64,000 nt of DNA from Nereocystis luetkeana (taxonomy: Eukaryota; Sar; Phaeophyceae; Laminariales; Laminariaceae). Positions 11,287-22,883 of the stretch are shown one piece after another. The notes below the pieces were generated by a model. It searched no databases and had not been told where the DNA came from. It worked only from the letters and a program-made list of their open reading frames with translations. Made by a program: the position numbers and the translations under genes. The stretch covers positions 2,045,001-2,109,000 of the forward strand of contig JARUPZ010000027.1 in NCBI GenBank assembly GCA_031213475.1. The letters are read 5' to 3'. Numbering within the stretch: the first letter of the stretch is position 1; every line of letters begins with the position of its first letter.

Positions 11287-11490
11287 GCTCTGAAAGAAGA
11301 AACGATCACAGTCTCACCCAGGTTGTGCGTCTGGCGTGTATGTCGGGAGGGGGGGGCGATGAAACAAGAAATTATACCACTGCTTTCTCAACCATGGTGT
11401 GACCGCCCTGTATGTCGGGGGGGGGTGAATAGGGGCATATCGTCTGCATGTCGGGGGGGGGTGGGGGGGGGGGGGGGGGGGGGGGGAGGA
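11123..11490 (-). mobile_element. Second truncated poly(C)-family copy plus very long G-runs
   Basis: A second copy (11125-11244: CAGTACTCATTGTCATG, ACCATGGACCC, CACGTCGGG) abuts the first, followed by G-runs of about 30 (11256-11286) and 25 or more (11453-11487). The runs will slip in sequencing, so their lengths are unreliable. Confidence 0.6.
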
Positions 11491-14400
11491 TCTAAAGCAA
11501 CAAACGATGGCACTACAAACAGTGGTCTCGGCTAGGTTGTGTGACTGCCATTTATGTTGGTGGAGTTACTTGGGCTCTTTTTGGTGCACGAGTTTGTTTG
11601 TGTCATTTCTGTCGCTTTGTTTCTTCTCGGAAAGAGACGTATTTCGATGCGTAAAGGAAACTACGAGGGGGTGGTGGGGGGGGAGGGAAGTTGGGGACGG
11701 GGAGGGGGTTGAACACGGATAATTGGCGTTTGGGGTTTCAGTGAGAGGCGTCGCCGCGCGCTCGAGGTGGGAGATGGACATTCGATACCATATCGAGGAA
11801 CGAAAAATGCGATCGATACGGTTTCGGTATTCGATGTATCGAAGCCTCCCGTTCAGTATCGGCATAAATATTTCGGGGATGCCAGGGGAAATGAAAGGGC
11901 AGACGCATTCCACACGATACAAACCCAACCCTAGAGGAGAGGGGTCTTTTTGGTGCTGTTTTCGCCGCAACGAGGTGGCACGGGTACGTACTGTGTGAGG
12001 GGTGGTCTACGAAGGTGCGTCGAAAAACTGCCGTAATCTCTGCGGGCTGATTTTTTTTCCGGGTCGGGAAGGTCATGGCGGGTACGAAGGCGCTGCCTTC
12101 GAGTCCCCGCGCAAAAGCATGGCACGATTTTTGCGCTTCTCGTAGCTCGCCGTGTGGTCTTGTCTACCCTTATGTCGTGTATAGTGGCAGTGTGCAGCAG
12201 CAGCGTCGACAGCATTGGTTACGGCAACATGAGCGTAGACTGTAGCTATTAGGAGTAGTGGACGTTGGTCAGGAGCTGGGCAATCACTCGGCTATGGTAC
12301 TGTAGGTACTGTAGAGACAGAAGAGGAGCAGGAGGACGCCGAAGATGGAAGAGGGCGCGAAGTCCCACCTTCCACGCTAGTTTTGTTTTACGCCGTTGCA
12401 CGGCAAATAACTGCCGGTTGAGGTGCGGCGGCATAGGTACATTGCAGCCGACCAAAAGCGACTGCTGTTTCCTTTTTTTTTTGCGACGTGTCAAACCTTT
12501 TAGGGGTTTGAAATCGTCAAGGATATGTCGAGCCGTTATTTTTCTGGTTCGATTTTTAGTGCGGCTTGGTGCGATTCGATTCGGTCCGGTATCGCCTCTC
12601 TCTCCCTTGGTTGGTTTTACTGCGTGCCATTGTTTTCGCGTGCATGCTGTGTAATGTTTTTACATCATAGGGTAAGATGCGGAGGGATGCCCCCTCAGAT
12701 TCAGATAATCGTATTCGCCCGCCGCAGAAGATTATGATATTTATAGTTTTACCGTACCTTTTATTACCCAAGACCAGAAGGTCGAGTGAGGTAGGTATAT
12801 ATAGGTTAGGCGCCATGCTCCCCACTACGTGTGTGTTACTTTTTTGTTTTCTAATTTCGGGGATATAGCCTCTCGTTTATGGTCGTATCTGTTCCCCATT
12901 AGCTCTATATTGGACTTTCCGATTTCCCCTCCCTAGATCTAGCAACACGCGTGTACCCCCCCCCCCCCCCCCTCACCCCCCCCCGCCCCCATCATTTTTT
13001 GTGTTGTATCCGTTTTATTTTTTAACGTGGGGACGGAGAGGGAGGGGCGAGGGGCGGATACTATTGTATCAAGTAGTTTTTCGTTGGGAGAGGTTGGCTT
13101 TACCTTCCCTAAGATCGTCGGCGCCGCGGAATGATAAAAAGGGTTTTTTATATGTTGTGCGAATTGGCGGGTGACCTATAAGCGTACTCGCCAAACGGCA
13201 CTGCGTTGGTTGTAAGGCAAGGTTTTTTGTTTGTTATTACCGAAACCATTGGCCAAAGTAAAATACCTGTAAGGGTCGTTTGGGTACGAACGTGAAAGTC
13301 CGAGCTTGGTTCTTTTCGCATTTACGGACAAAGTGGTACCTGACGTGGTCCGCTGTAGTGTCGTGACAAACCGGTTGCTGCGGTCAAGGTTTTTAGGTTT
13401 TATGGCTTGTTCGTTTTGGCACGTGATTTCGTGATTTGCTGTATACCTGGTAAATGTTTTATTCTCAGGTGATCTTCCAATCATCCCCATCTCCCCTCTT
13501 CTGAGCAGACGTAGGTTTCCCCCGTTGCAAGGCAAGGAGCCAGTACTGGTTTTTACGTGCTACTGCCGTATGTACTAGAAAAACAGCAGTTGCTGGCCGT
13601 TTTTTTTTCTTGGTAAGGGCGGGGGGAGGCATGCGTGTGTTTTGACGAGAATTTTTGTTGCTGTATTTTTTGTGTTTCGAAGTTGGAAGGTGGAAAACGT
13701 GCGCATCCCTGCGCTATTTTATCTGGAGGGCTGGTTGGTTAAAAAACGGTCTGTATTGGGAGGGGTGCTTATTGACAAGCAACAGTCGCAAATACTTTTA
13801 TTTTACTATTATTTTGTTTGTGGCGACTACGTTGTTGTTCATAGCGTGGCATCTTCTGAACTGCACTAACTAGCTATTTGTTCGAGGGTGCTTGGTTACG
13901 CGTCGAGTGCATCATCGGTTTTTCGTGCCGGCGGTGGTCACCGGCGGTGAAAGCACGCCTTTTTTTTATAAGAAACCCGATATATGATTTGCTATACCTG
14001 GTAGGCTTCTATCATGCTGCACGCGGGCCGCGGCCGCGAGAAAAGTTTGAGTGAGGGAGATTGGCTGCATGTCGTGCGTGTTTCACCGGATTCATTGGTT
14101 CTCGCCGCGATTTTTTTTTGTGTGTGTTTTGTCCCTGCTATTCATACCTGTGTGCCCCCGCAGCGCTGCACGCATAGTCTAGATATGGCTTGCAGTAGTA
14201 ACCGGCGTATATGCGCGGTAGACAAAATATTATAGTTGAATGTTGGGATGCGGTGAACAGAACATACGAACATCTATTAGTAGTGCACGGTAGCAGCAAA
14301 GTAGCAGGAGGAAGAGAGGAAACCCTTGACGCGGCGAGGGCGAGGGTTGTAGCGAGCGTACGGAAGCGCGAGGTCTATACGACGATTGGGTAATGATGAC

Positions 14401-15756
14401 CTTGATTTCAGGTTGGCCTTCTAGTTTTTATGTTGCTGTGCATTCGTCGTCGGTCGTCGTCTCCTCCGTTCAACCGCAAGCGAAGGGGGTGGCCTCAATC
14501 AAGGCCAGCCCGCCCTATTGTAGTGTCTTCTTTCTCAATTTTATTTCTCGTGGTGGCGTCTTTTCGGGGCTGTTCACGTGTCGGGTCAAACCTCGCAGGT
14601 ATGTTCGGGTCAGGGTGGCCCAACCCGAGCCGTGAGATTTATATAACCTCCTGACTCGATCGGACCCTACCCAGTCCGTGAGATTTGGACAGCTCCTGAG
14701 CCGACGCGCCGGTCGAGTCATGATCCGTGAAGAGCCCTGTTTTTTTTTTTTCGATTTTTGTGACCAAGAGAGTCCGCCGAAATACGCCGCCTACTGCTGC
14801 TGCCGCTGCTGTAGGCTTGAAAAAGAATGGAGCAAATTACAACAAACCGTTTACGGGGGCGTATTCGGTGTTATTGCCAGCGTCCTTCTCTTCTCCCTCT
14901 GAGATTGCAGTTAAGGGGGGAGCGGGGGGGCGTCGAAAGATAGTTATTTGTACTTTTGGTTCTGCAGAGTGCTGCGTTGCTGTAAGGATATCGAGGGTAT
15001 CAAGAACAGGGGGAAGATGGGGGGGGGCAGGCAGGCAGGCAGAGTAGAACCAAGCACGAAACCTTTCTAGTTCTTATGAACGGAATTGAGAAAGACATAT
15101 CGTGCCCCCAGTTCTCCTACTACAGTAGTCAATTTTTATGGCAAACATGCTACTTTGTTGTATGTGTTTCGCCCGGCTGACTGTCACGCGTCTTCGTTGT
15201 GTCCTAGTCGGCAGGTACCCTTGTTTTGTTTCCCTTTTTTACCTCTGGGAGAGGATCCGCGCGCGCTCGAGCACCGCTCGATGTCGCTTATTTTGGTATG
15301 TAGGCAGGCTGCGCGCAGGGTGTACGGGTGTGGGGGGAGGACGGGCATGTGGGTGTTGAAGTTGGCCGGATAGCGGTTGAAAACAACGGAAACAATGCCA
15401 GACTGCTTGCACCTCGTCTTGTTTTGTTTTCGATCGAACGGGGGTTGGTTCTCCGCAAAAAAAAACATCCGCAGGGGATACTCATCGGCGTTGATTGACG
15501 CAGGAGGGTATTTTGTGTTGCCTGTGCTTGTACCCCGATTGGGAGGGGGGGGGGGGGATACATCCATTAAGACATCTGCGTTTTTTATACTACTGGTATT
15601 TGCCCCCTTTTTGCCACCGCTTGCACTAGTTTTACATACTTTTTTTCCCTTCCCGAGGTGCACCATGACGCGTATACGTAGAGGTGTACTCTAATATTGA
15701 CCAGGTATAGTCTAGCACTACATAAATACTTTTAAGTTAGTTTCGTTTTTGTTTAG
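11491..15756. other. No gene recognised
   Basis: There are no splice-bounded exons I trust, only G/C homopolymers (for example a C-run near 12956) and short open frames. Two isolated TACCTGGTA palindromes occur near 13446 and 13992. Confidence 0.5.
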
Positions 15757-15888
15757 TTTGGAGCGGAAATAGCAAAATGCGAGCATTCTGAAGGAGTTCT
15801 TGGGTACATACACGCCCTGGATTCAATATGCGAAATCTTGACGGTACTGAACGAGGACGATATTTGTGCTTTGGGCGGCAACGGTATC
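15757..15888 (+). CDS. Possible isolated exon, unknown
   Basis: A clear pyrimidine tract ending TTTGTTTAG precedes 15757, and the frame stays open for 48 codons (for example EHSEGVLGYIHALDSICEIL) to a TAG at about 15904. A candidate donor GCAACG|GTATCG lies near 15888. The residue mix looks protein-like, but there is no recognised family and no linked exon. It could be a decayed gene fragment. Confidence 0.25.
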
Positions 15889-16159
15889 GGCATACGGCGG
15901 TAGGACGGTGAAAGCGAAGGCGACGGAAAAATATTGTGAATGGAAACGGAAGTAGTAGTACATGTCTGGACGGTAGACCAAGACGATGGTGATTCTATTT
16001 TGGACGGTTGCAGGAACGGCACAAGGTGGTGCATGTCTAGACGAAAATGGAACGTCACGGAACCGCGGTTATATCAAGGTAACCGCGGTACTGTTGTACA
16101 TGACGATGGCAAACATGGTTTTGTTGTTGTATGGAGGTGAAGAGTGTAACGCGAAAAGT

Positions 16160-16260
16160 ACATAGGATGAGTTCACCAAGATTCGAACTCATTTTCTACC
16201 CGTTTACCGCCTGTTACCCACCACATCAGTGGCTTACCAAGTTGTCAACTTTTTAGCCTA
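16160..16260 (-). other. tRNA-like fragment (SINE head or tRNA pseudogene)
   Basis: On the minus strand the order CTTGGTAAGCCACTG ... GTGGTGGGTAAC ... ATGAGTTCGAATCTTGG resembles A-box and B-box spacing (GAGTTCGAATC is a good B box). I cannot fold a full cloverleaf, so I do not call a functional tRNA. Confidence 0.35.
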
Positions 16261-18015
16261 CGTAACTATACGAGTCGCTTCAAGTTGCATTTTGTGCCCG
16301 GTACGTATTAACCCGGTTTGACGGTGCTTTGAGGGGATGAAGCAACGTGGTTTGACGTTACCTGTGTACATGGTAACGGTAAATCAACGTTCACGCGATA
16401 CATGCTTGGGCTGTACACGGGTAAACTTTAGCTGGTAAAATCACGCTTTGGCGGCATGCCGTTTTCACTCGACGGTGTTCCAATGCATGGTGCTGGTAGA
16501 TATTGGAGGTCATCGAGGTTTGAGATCGAGGACTGCCTAGCCAAAACGTAAGGTTTAAGATTGAGGACGGCGTGGTCAAAAATATAATGCTGCTTGTACG
16601 ACCACTCCTCACCACCGTGCTTTTCTTGGGTTCTTGCCCGGGCTCCTATAACGATAGTAGTAGTAGTTGACTGGTTGGTGGTGATGATGGGCATTCCTAT
16701 CTACGTGGGGGGCCTAACTTTGTTGTCCAAGACACCGTAGTACGACAATGTAATCGGGCAGTGTAGAAACTCTCATTCTCCAAGGATTTTAGACAAGGTC
16801 GACTTGGCAGTCACCGCGTCACGAAACTATAATAATGTACGTTGTCGCCCGCAATGATGCGTGCTTCCGCGTGCTGCGGATCTTGTCTATCTGCTGGTGC
16901 GGCGTGGTCTGATGCTACTACTCGTATTGACAAGAGGGTATGTTCGTGAGATCTTGTCCCAGGTATTGATCAGATTATATATATATGAAATTGCAAATGA
17001 ATGCATCGTTAGCTGTGGGGTCCAAAAACAGCAGATTGTGGCTGATACTCCTTTCAACTTCGGGTCATGTTGATAGGTTATGAGCCTCGTCGTGCAAACG
17101 TTGGATACACCCAAAAGGGCCTGCTGTGCGTAACAAGTGGTTTTGGCGCCATCGTTTGTATTATTAGCATGGTTTAGTCCGCCAAACCCACGACAATCAT
17201 GGAATGTATTATCAACACTTTCGACATGAGGCAGCAACATCAACAACTCAAGGCTAGCAACAGGAAGCTGTTCAACGGGATGCGAGTCTCGTGCATTCGT
17301 TGAATTTGAGACGAGAGAGTGATGCCGATTCAATGACTTGGTGCCATCAACAACCAACATGGGGGAGTCCGCCAAGCCCACGGCACCATTCGAACGCGCA
17401 TATATAGGAATTCTACGGGAGACAGCAACGGCAGCTCGGGGCCGTGGTAAAACAATTTATTCACAGTTATGAGCCCCGTACCGTTGCTGAATTTGAGGCC
17501 ATAAAGAGGGACTGCTGTCGACTGAAACGATTTGGCACCGTCACCGGCAGGGGAGAGTCCACCGAAACTAAGACGATCGTGAAAGGTAAGAGGCAGCAAC
17601 CACCCGTGCCGTGGCAGCAGGAAGCTTTTCAATTTGATCTTCGTATTCGTTGAACTTGGACTCAAGGGGGAATGTTGTCGACCGAAACGGGCTGGTGCCA
17701 TAATGACGAGGGGGGATGCTGTCAAGGCCAAGATGCCCATGGGAATATCAAGACGTTTGATATGAGGCAACAGCAACTCGTGCAGCGGCGACGGCGGCAT
17801 CAGGTTCAACAGCATTTTCGAGGCTCACAACCTGCTAAAAGGGTGCCTGTTGCCACGGCTCGGGTTTTGCAGCCTCCTGTTGAAAGCCTTGATATACATC
17901 TGATGAGTTTGTCGGTCGTCGTGAATCCCTCGATACCAATGATCGCACCAAGTCCTGCAATCGGCAGCGCTCTCTTTTTTTTATCCAGTTCAACGACTGT
18001 ACGAGGGTCATTCGC

Positions 18016-18118
18016 CCTGTTAACCCTTTTGGGACTGCAGTCTCGTTTTGGGGGCATACCACTTAGAATTTGAATGGATTGCCCCTAAAACTGGACCGCA
18101 GTTCTAAAAGGGTTGAAA
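18016..18118. mobile_element. M2 MITE copy (TTAA target, piggyBac-like ends)
   Basis: The left end reads TTAACCCTTTTGGGACTGC and the right end GCAGTTCTAAAAGGGTT. It is diverged from the better copies at 38262 and 61710 and lies inside the ~190-bp repeat array. Confidence 0.65.
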
Positions 18119-18777
18119 AGCTTACCTCTCGAGCCGTGGCAACAGGCATCTTTTCAACAGGTGATGAGCCTCGAACATGCTGTTGAACCTGATTCCAATG
18201 AGGGAGTGCTGTTGTCGAAACAATTTAACGAGATCCTTAGAGTATGCGGGAGTTCACCACGACTGACTTGCTCATCGGGTGTACCAAGGCTGCTGACAGA
18301 AGGCCGCAACAACCCCAGCCATGGCAACAGGAAGCCCTTCAACAGGTCATGAGCCCTGTACGTTCGTTGGGTTTAATACCAAAGAGGGGCTTCTCTTCTG
18401 TCGATGAACACGATTTGGCGCGATCATTGACACGGGGGAGTACGGTACGACGAAGGCACCCACCAGGTATATCACAGTGATTTTTCGACCGGAGGTAGCT
18501 ACAGCTAGAATCAGACAGGAGGTTGTTCAATAGGTTATCAACCTCGTACGCATTTGTTGGATTTGATACTATTGAGGGACAGTGGGTGACTTTATTCGGG
18601 CCAAGCCATCATAAGCACATGGGGGAGTCAAGACCAAGACGCTATTAATAGTCGACTTCACATCAAGATTGTCGGAGGAGGCAACAGAACAACTCGGGCG
18701 AGGCAATATACGATATATATCCGCTAGATATTGAACTCAATTCATCTTATATGAAAGATGTGAGCTGCTGCTGTCGA

Positions 18778-18879
18778 TTAAAACCCTTTTAGAACCGCAC
18801 TCCCATAATATGTGGGGACTAAACAGTCTAATTATAAGTAGTTTGTCCCCAAAACGGGACTGGGGTCCTAAAAGGGTTG
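18778..18879. mobile_element. M2 MITE copy (TTAA target, diverged)
   Basis: The ends AAAACCCTTTTAGAACCGC and GGTCCTAAAAGGGTT flank an altered core. The target duplication is no longer exact. Confidence 0.65.
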
Positions 18880-19062
18880 ATCGGCAATATCACCAACATG
18901 GAGTATTCCGCCGAAACCAAGAAACTCATCCAATGTATCATCCAGATTTTCGGGAGGAGGCAGCAACAACTCGGACCGTGGCGACAGAAAGGCTTTCGAC
19001 AGGAGGAATTTATGAGCCTGTTACATAGGTTATATTTGATACAGAAAAACAGGATACCGAAG

Positions 19063-19342
19063 TGTTATGATACTGCCTTGAATGAGGTTGAAAGCCCGGT
19101 GATCACCTGGGTTCAGGCACTGGGATCATATTTGTAGTACTTGGAAGGCGTATCTTAGGTGGAAAACCATGGGTTTTCCAGAGACGAACGAGCTTGATCT
19201 GTCTACACCGTGCACGAAAGGAATAAAGCAGCTCTTCTTCTATCTCCAAGTAAACAGCACACGTGAGTATCAACGAGTACCGACGTCATAGATAGGCAAA
19301 CCTGTCCAGGGATACAAAATGTCCCGCCTGCTGATCTTAATA
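19063..19342 (+). repeat. RT1 5' LTR
   Basis: It begins TGTTATGATACTGCC and ends GATCTTAATA, where the other LTRs end TTAACA, forming TGTTA...TAACA inverted ends. It aligns along its length with the LTRs at 22496, 23917 and 25699. Confidence 0.88.
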
Positions 19343-19344
19343 AG

Positions 19345-19362
19345 TGGCGTTGACGGCAGGAC
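19345..19362 (+). promoter_or_regulatory. Putative primer-binding site of RT1
   Basis: Two bases after the LTR the sequence TGGCGTTGACGGCAGGAC starts with TGG, as expected for pairing with a tRNA 3' CCA end. The second element has TGGCGTCGTCGGCAGG in the same position. The primer tRNA is not identified. Confidence 0.6.
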
Positions 19363-19509
19363 AAACGCCGAAGAACAGCCGCTGCCGCTGGCACCGCACC
19401 GCCTGCTGTTGATTATGGCTTCGGGCCCGGCGGGGCCCCTAGACCACCCGTCCGGTGTACTACCACCCCGCCGCGAGCCCCACGGCCGCGACCGCCCCCA
19501 CCCGTCGTT

Positions 19510-20289
19510 ATGGCCCCGGCTCCTGCCGCCTCATCGGTCCTGACGGTACCCATCCCGTCCGACCGCGACCGCGCCGAGCCCGTGGGAACTCCTCTTTTAC
19601 GGCTTCCGCTGCCGACTGACGCACCGTTCGTCACCATGATTGACGTCCTCGGCGCAGCGGCTGAATTTCAGTTCGGTGAGTCCGCAGCGCACTATTCACA
19701 CGCCGACTGGCCTCGGGAACAACAGGCTGAGCCCGCGTGCAACGCCGCCATGCGCTACATAACCCTTGGCCGGCCGGAAGTTTTGCCAGCCGACTTTTTG
19801 CCGTGTTTCCCCTCCCACCAGCGCCCTCCCTTTTCGGAGGTTCAGGAGCTAGCTAGCAAAGGACGATTGCACACCACCGACGCAGGCATCGTTCTACTCG
19901 TTCGACAGCCGCCCCTCTCCCCTACGTCGGACACGCAACGCCCGGTGGGTCATACGGCCTGGTTTTTTAACGACGAGCCTATTCGCATTTATATACCGCT
20001 GCTCATGCGCCCCTGGGTCATACAGGCCTGCCATTCCACGGCTTCCTGCCACCTAGGAACCGCGCGCACCCTACGTATGCTCGAACGTTTCTACTGGTGG
20101 GTCAGTATGAGTTGGTGGTCACGCAACTGCTTGAAGTGCCAAGCACGGAAAACGTCGTGGCAGACGGTCCGGTGGCCCACCATCACGTTGCCCTTGCCAG
20201 AAGGGCCCGGCATCGCCGTCAGCATTAGACTATTTCGACACTCTCCCGGTGACGCCTCGAGGAAATGCCTACATCATGCTTTTCACTGA
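19510..20289 (+). pseudogene. Integrase N-terminal region of RT1 pol (broken)
   Basis: The frame opens in the linker between RNase H and integrase and reaches an HHCC zinc-binding motif: HSTASCHLGTARTL (two His about 178-185 residues in) followed by CLKCQARK. After about 236 residues a frame change occurs and the integrase core continues in another frame from about 20249. In an intact element this domain binds the cDNA ends during integration. The start codon used here is internal and has no meaning for the original polyprotein. Upstream sequence that should encode protease, reverse transcriptase and RNase H is missing. Confidence 0.8.
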
Positions 20290-20550
20290 TCGTTTCAGCC
20301 GCCGAGCCGACATGTTTGCAGTCACAGCGGCAGAGTCCACCGCTAAGGGCACGGCTAACATTCTCATCAACCGGTATATTCTCCTCTGGGGTTACCCGCG
20401 CAGCATCTTCTCGGACAATGGCCTTCAGTTCTGCCCCAAGCTTGCGCACGCCGTATATCAGCTTCTCGGGGTTCGAAAAATTGCCACTAGCTCCTACCAC
20501 CCAAACGGCGACGGTGGGGTGGAACGTGTAAACCACACGATGGCCCAGTA
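20225..20550 (+). pseudogene. Integrase catalytic core of RT1 pol (broken)
   Basis: The retroviral-type integrase core reads MLFTDRFSRRADMFA (first Asp region), then SIFSDNGLQFC (second catalytic Asp) and SSYHPNGDGGVERVNHTM with the expected Glu. All three acidic positions of the D,D-E triad appear present. The frame ends in a stop soon after the triad, and the remaining core is in other frames (20591-20820). Confidence 0.85.
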
Positions 20551-20816
20551 GTCAACGAGCTCCAAAACAACTGGGGTTAACAGCCCCCTCATGTCCAATT
20601 TGCGTACAACACTTCCGTCAGCGCCGCCACGGGTTTGGCTTCCAACGAGGTCCATATGGGTCGGCTGCCACGCCTCCCTCTCACGGTTTTCGAGCGTGCT
20701 GGAGTCGCCGGCCACCAGAGCTTGGCCCGCGACCACCTTGCCTACTGCGACTTGGCGACCACCAGCAGCGCCCGTACGGTAACGTCCGCGAACACCACGC
20801 CCTCACTGTTGCTCGC

Positions 20817-21281
20817 GTGAACCGCCGCAACGCCGCCCTCGCCGACGCTCTGCGTCCAGTCCCCAAATTTGACGTTGGCGGCTGGGCGTGGGTGTACAAT
20901 ACGGCGGCCACCATTCGCCAGGGCGCGAAGCTCGACACGGGCGCCAAAGTCCTCAAGGCCAAACTCTCACTCAACTGGGCGGGCCCCTACAAAACGCTAT
21001 TAATAGCCGTTGGGCCCTGCTCCTCAGCGGACACCCCGGACGAATCTCCTCTCGGGGCAAAGCTCCTGTATTTAGATTTTCCTTGCGATATGCCCGGCGC
21101 TGGTGCTCGCCGGTGCGTATCAGTTCAACGCTGCAAGCGCTGCGCCAACCCCCACGCCCGTGGTGACATGCCAAAGTATTTGCCGGCGGGGTTGACGCAA
21201 TACGTGCTTAACAACTTCTCTAAAAAATCCTCCCGTACCACGTTGCCGAGGACGACGTTCGACCACTCTTCAACGACTTGA
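20817..21281 (+). pseudogene. Integrase C-terminal (GPY) region of RT1 pol
   Basis: The frame encodes the end of the integrase with the GPY motif (LNWAGPYKTLL), followed by a Cys/Pro-rich linker. Relative to the aligned second element (from about 24200) this copy carries a palindrome CTATTAATAG right after the GPY motif, which adds residues in frame. The linker is conserved in the second element with changes at scattered positions, consistent with both descending from a coding sequence. Confidence 0.75.
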
Positions 21282-21282
21282 A

Positions 21283-21480
21283 GTGAAAAATATTACCGAA
21301 CACCAATCGGTTAGAGGTCGAGGTGGCGTCATCGCGGCGATGTACGAAACGCACTGGACAGGACTATCCCGTCCATCCTGGGAACGGGAAATGGACCTTC
21401 AGCTTTCCCGCCACGCAATTTTGCGCTTCTGGGCCGGCACCCCGAACCAGCATCGTCAAACCAACCGCCTGTACCGCTGA
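21283..21480 (+). pseudogene. Chromodomain of RT1 pol
   Basis: About 45 residues match the chromodomain pattern: an I.GHQSVRGRGG-type first strand, then the aromatic MYETHWTGLS, then PSWERE, equivalent to the usual W.P/TWEP core. Chromodomains at the integrase C terminus target chromoviruses to marked chromatin. The matching segment in the second element (24478-24590) is also readable. Confidence 0.65.
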
Positions 21481-21594
21481 ATGAGAATCGGCGCGGCACA
21501 ACGGGAGCTTTCTTGAAGTAATGGCGAGCGGTTTCTGGCACCCGACTATGGCTGCGTATCGCACACCGACTGACTTCGCCGATACTGCAACACC

Positions 21595-21870
21595 GTGCTT
21601 CCCAACCAGGCCAATTTTTTGTACAAGGGCGACGACGGTCTGTGGTGGCTCGGGAAAATCAGCGCGACTACGCCAACGGATGGAGTATATATGGTTCGAT
21701 TTTTGGACAACCCGGGACCGATCAAGCTTCCTCTTTCTCCGGCGCGCTACACGACTTCGACGAGAGCTGTGCGAGGTTCTTGGTGTCTGCATATTCACTT
21801 GGCTAGCGCGTTTGCACGGGGGGTTGAGCGTAACGTAGACGACTCTCAAGGCGCCGCCGTGGATAGCTGA
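21595..21870 (+). pseudogene. Second C-terminal domain of RT1 pol (Tudor-like?)
   Basis: The frame reads NFLYKGDDGLWWLGKI and VRFLDNPGPIKLPL and ends GAAVDS before a stop. The repeated aromatic and basic pattern resembles small SH3-like or Tudor-like barrels, but that is only a guess from the motif. The second element keeps the same motif and the same terminal residues (24820-25082), so this was very likely the true polyprotein end. Confidence 0.55.
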
Positions 21871-22495
21871 CTTTCGCTTCTCGGCTGCACTCGATATTTT
21901 TTCTCTTCTTGGCGATTTTCTGGACTTCGGGGGGTGTTTTTTCTACTACTTGACGTTCTCCTTGTTTTCGGGTCGTCGGGGGTTCTTCTGCTAGGCGTGT
22001 TTCTGGTTCGTCTTTTTCTCCCTTGGGCTGGGTTGGGGATGGTTTTTGCGTATTTTGTCCTACCTACCCCCCCGCTCAGTGTCGGGGCTGGTCTGGGTAA
22101 TCGGGCCACCCATTCGGGGCACAGGACGCGTTCCCATAGTTGTGGCCTGGGTTTAGGTGGTTTAGGGCGTATTCCGTGTTATTTATCTTCTCGTTTTTTT
22201 GATTTTCACTTTTCGCTTTTCCATGCATCTTCCTCGTTCCCCCCCCCCCCCGTTGCGGGTGACATGGCGATGGCTTTCGTTGACGGTTTCTTCCTGCTCC
22301 GTCAGGCTAGTCTTTCCTTATAGTTGTTTACGTACTTTGCCGGTTTTGTTGCTTTGCCGTTCCGAGGTGTGGGAGTGGGTTTTGAGGAGCCGCATCTTCG
22401 CCTCATGTTACACTTCGTGGAACCGGGGTTGACATGAAATTTCCCATAATTCTGCATACCTGGTATTATATATACGGCTCATGAGAGTGGGCTAG
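21871..22495 (+). other. RT1 3' untranslated interior
   Basis: There is no coding signal. It is shared with the second element (25083-25698), including CTACCCCCCCGCTCAGTG and the run-up CTCATGAGAGTGGGCTAG, whose purine-rich end may serve as the polypurine tract. Confidence 0.6.
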
Positions 22496-22883
22496 TGTTA
22501 TGATACTGCCTTGAATGAGGTTTAAAGCCCGATAATTACCTGGGTTCAGGCACCGGGATCGTATTTTTAGTACTCGGAAGGCGTATATTAGGTACCACCC
22601 CAGGTAGAAAACTAGGGTTTTCCAGAGACGCACGAGCTTGATTGATCTCAGTCTCCACCGTGCACGAAAGGAATAAAGCTGCTCTTCTTCTATATCTAAG
22701 CAAACAGCACACTTGAGTACCAACGAGTACCGACTTAACCCCTTTAGAACCGCTGTCCCGTTTTGGGACAAACTACTTGAAGTTTGACTGGTTTGTCCCC
22801 AAAACGGGACTACTGCGGTTCTAAAAGGGTTATCAGGCAAACCTGTCCAGGGATACAAAGTGTCCCGCCTGCTGATCTAAACA
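22496..22883 (+). repeat. RT1 3' LTR with nested MITE
   Basis: It begins TGTTATGATACTGCC and ends CTAAACA. It is ~110 bp longer than the 5' LTR, mainly because of the M2 MITE at 22738-22832 and a short insertion with ACCACCCCAGGT near 22600. Confidence 0.85.
22738..22832. mobile_element. M2 MITE nested in RT1 3' LTR
   Basis: The ends ACCCCTTTAGAACCGC and GCGGTTCTAAAAGGGTT are flanked by TTA-type sequence. Alignment with the empty 5' LTR (ACCGACGTCATAGATAGGC) defines the insertion. Confidence 0.85.

Larger units (their letters stand above)
17150..19020. repeat. Degenerate ~190-bp repeat array with one inverted segment
   Basis: Repeated blocks share, in order, GGGGGAGTCCGCCAAA, TTTCGACATGAGGCAGCAAC, AACTCGGGCCGTGGCA, CAGGAAGCTTTTCAAC, a block around CGTTCGTTGAATTTGA, and GGGACTGCTGTCGAC. 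About seven or eight diverged units are visible. The unit around 17830-17985 runs in the opposite orientation. Translated blocks read RQQQL..WQQEAF, but stops and frameshifts break every copy. A further single copy lies at 23540-23650, between the two LTR elements. Two M2 MITEs are inserted in the array. Confidence 0.7.
19063..22883 (+). mobile_element. Ty3/gypsy chromovirus-type LTR retrotransposon, internally deleted (RT1)
   Basis: LTRs at 19063-19342 and 22496-22883 flank a 3.15-kb interior. The interior encodes, from left to right, the integrase zinc-binding region, integrase core, GPY motif, a chromodomain and a second small C-terminal domain, all broken by frameshifts. I see no gag, protease, reverse transcriptase or RNase H, so this is a deletion derivative that could move only with proteins supplied elsewhere. 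No target duplication is obvious. The 3' LTR contains an M2 MITE absent from the 5' LTR. A related, more deleted element lies 1 kb downstream. Confidence 0.88.

Noticed and set aside
16160..16260. Functional tRNA gene
   Set aside because: A- and B-box-like sequences are present, but I could not form a full cloverleaf with a proper acceptor stem and anticodon arm.
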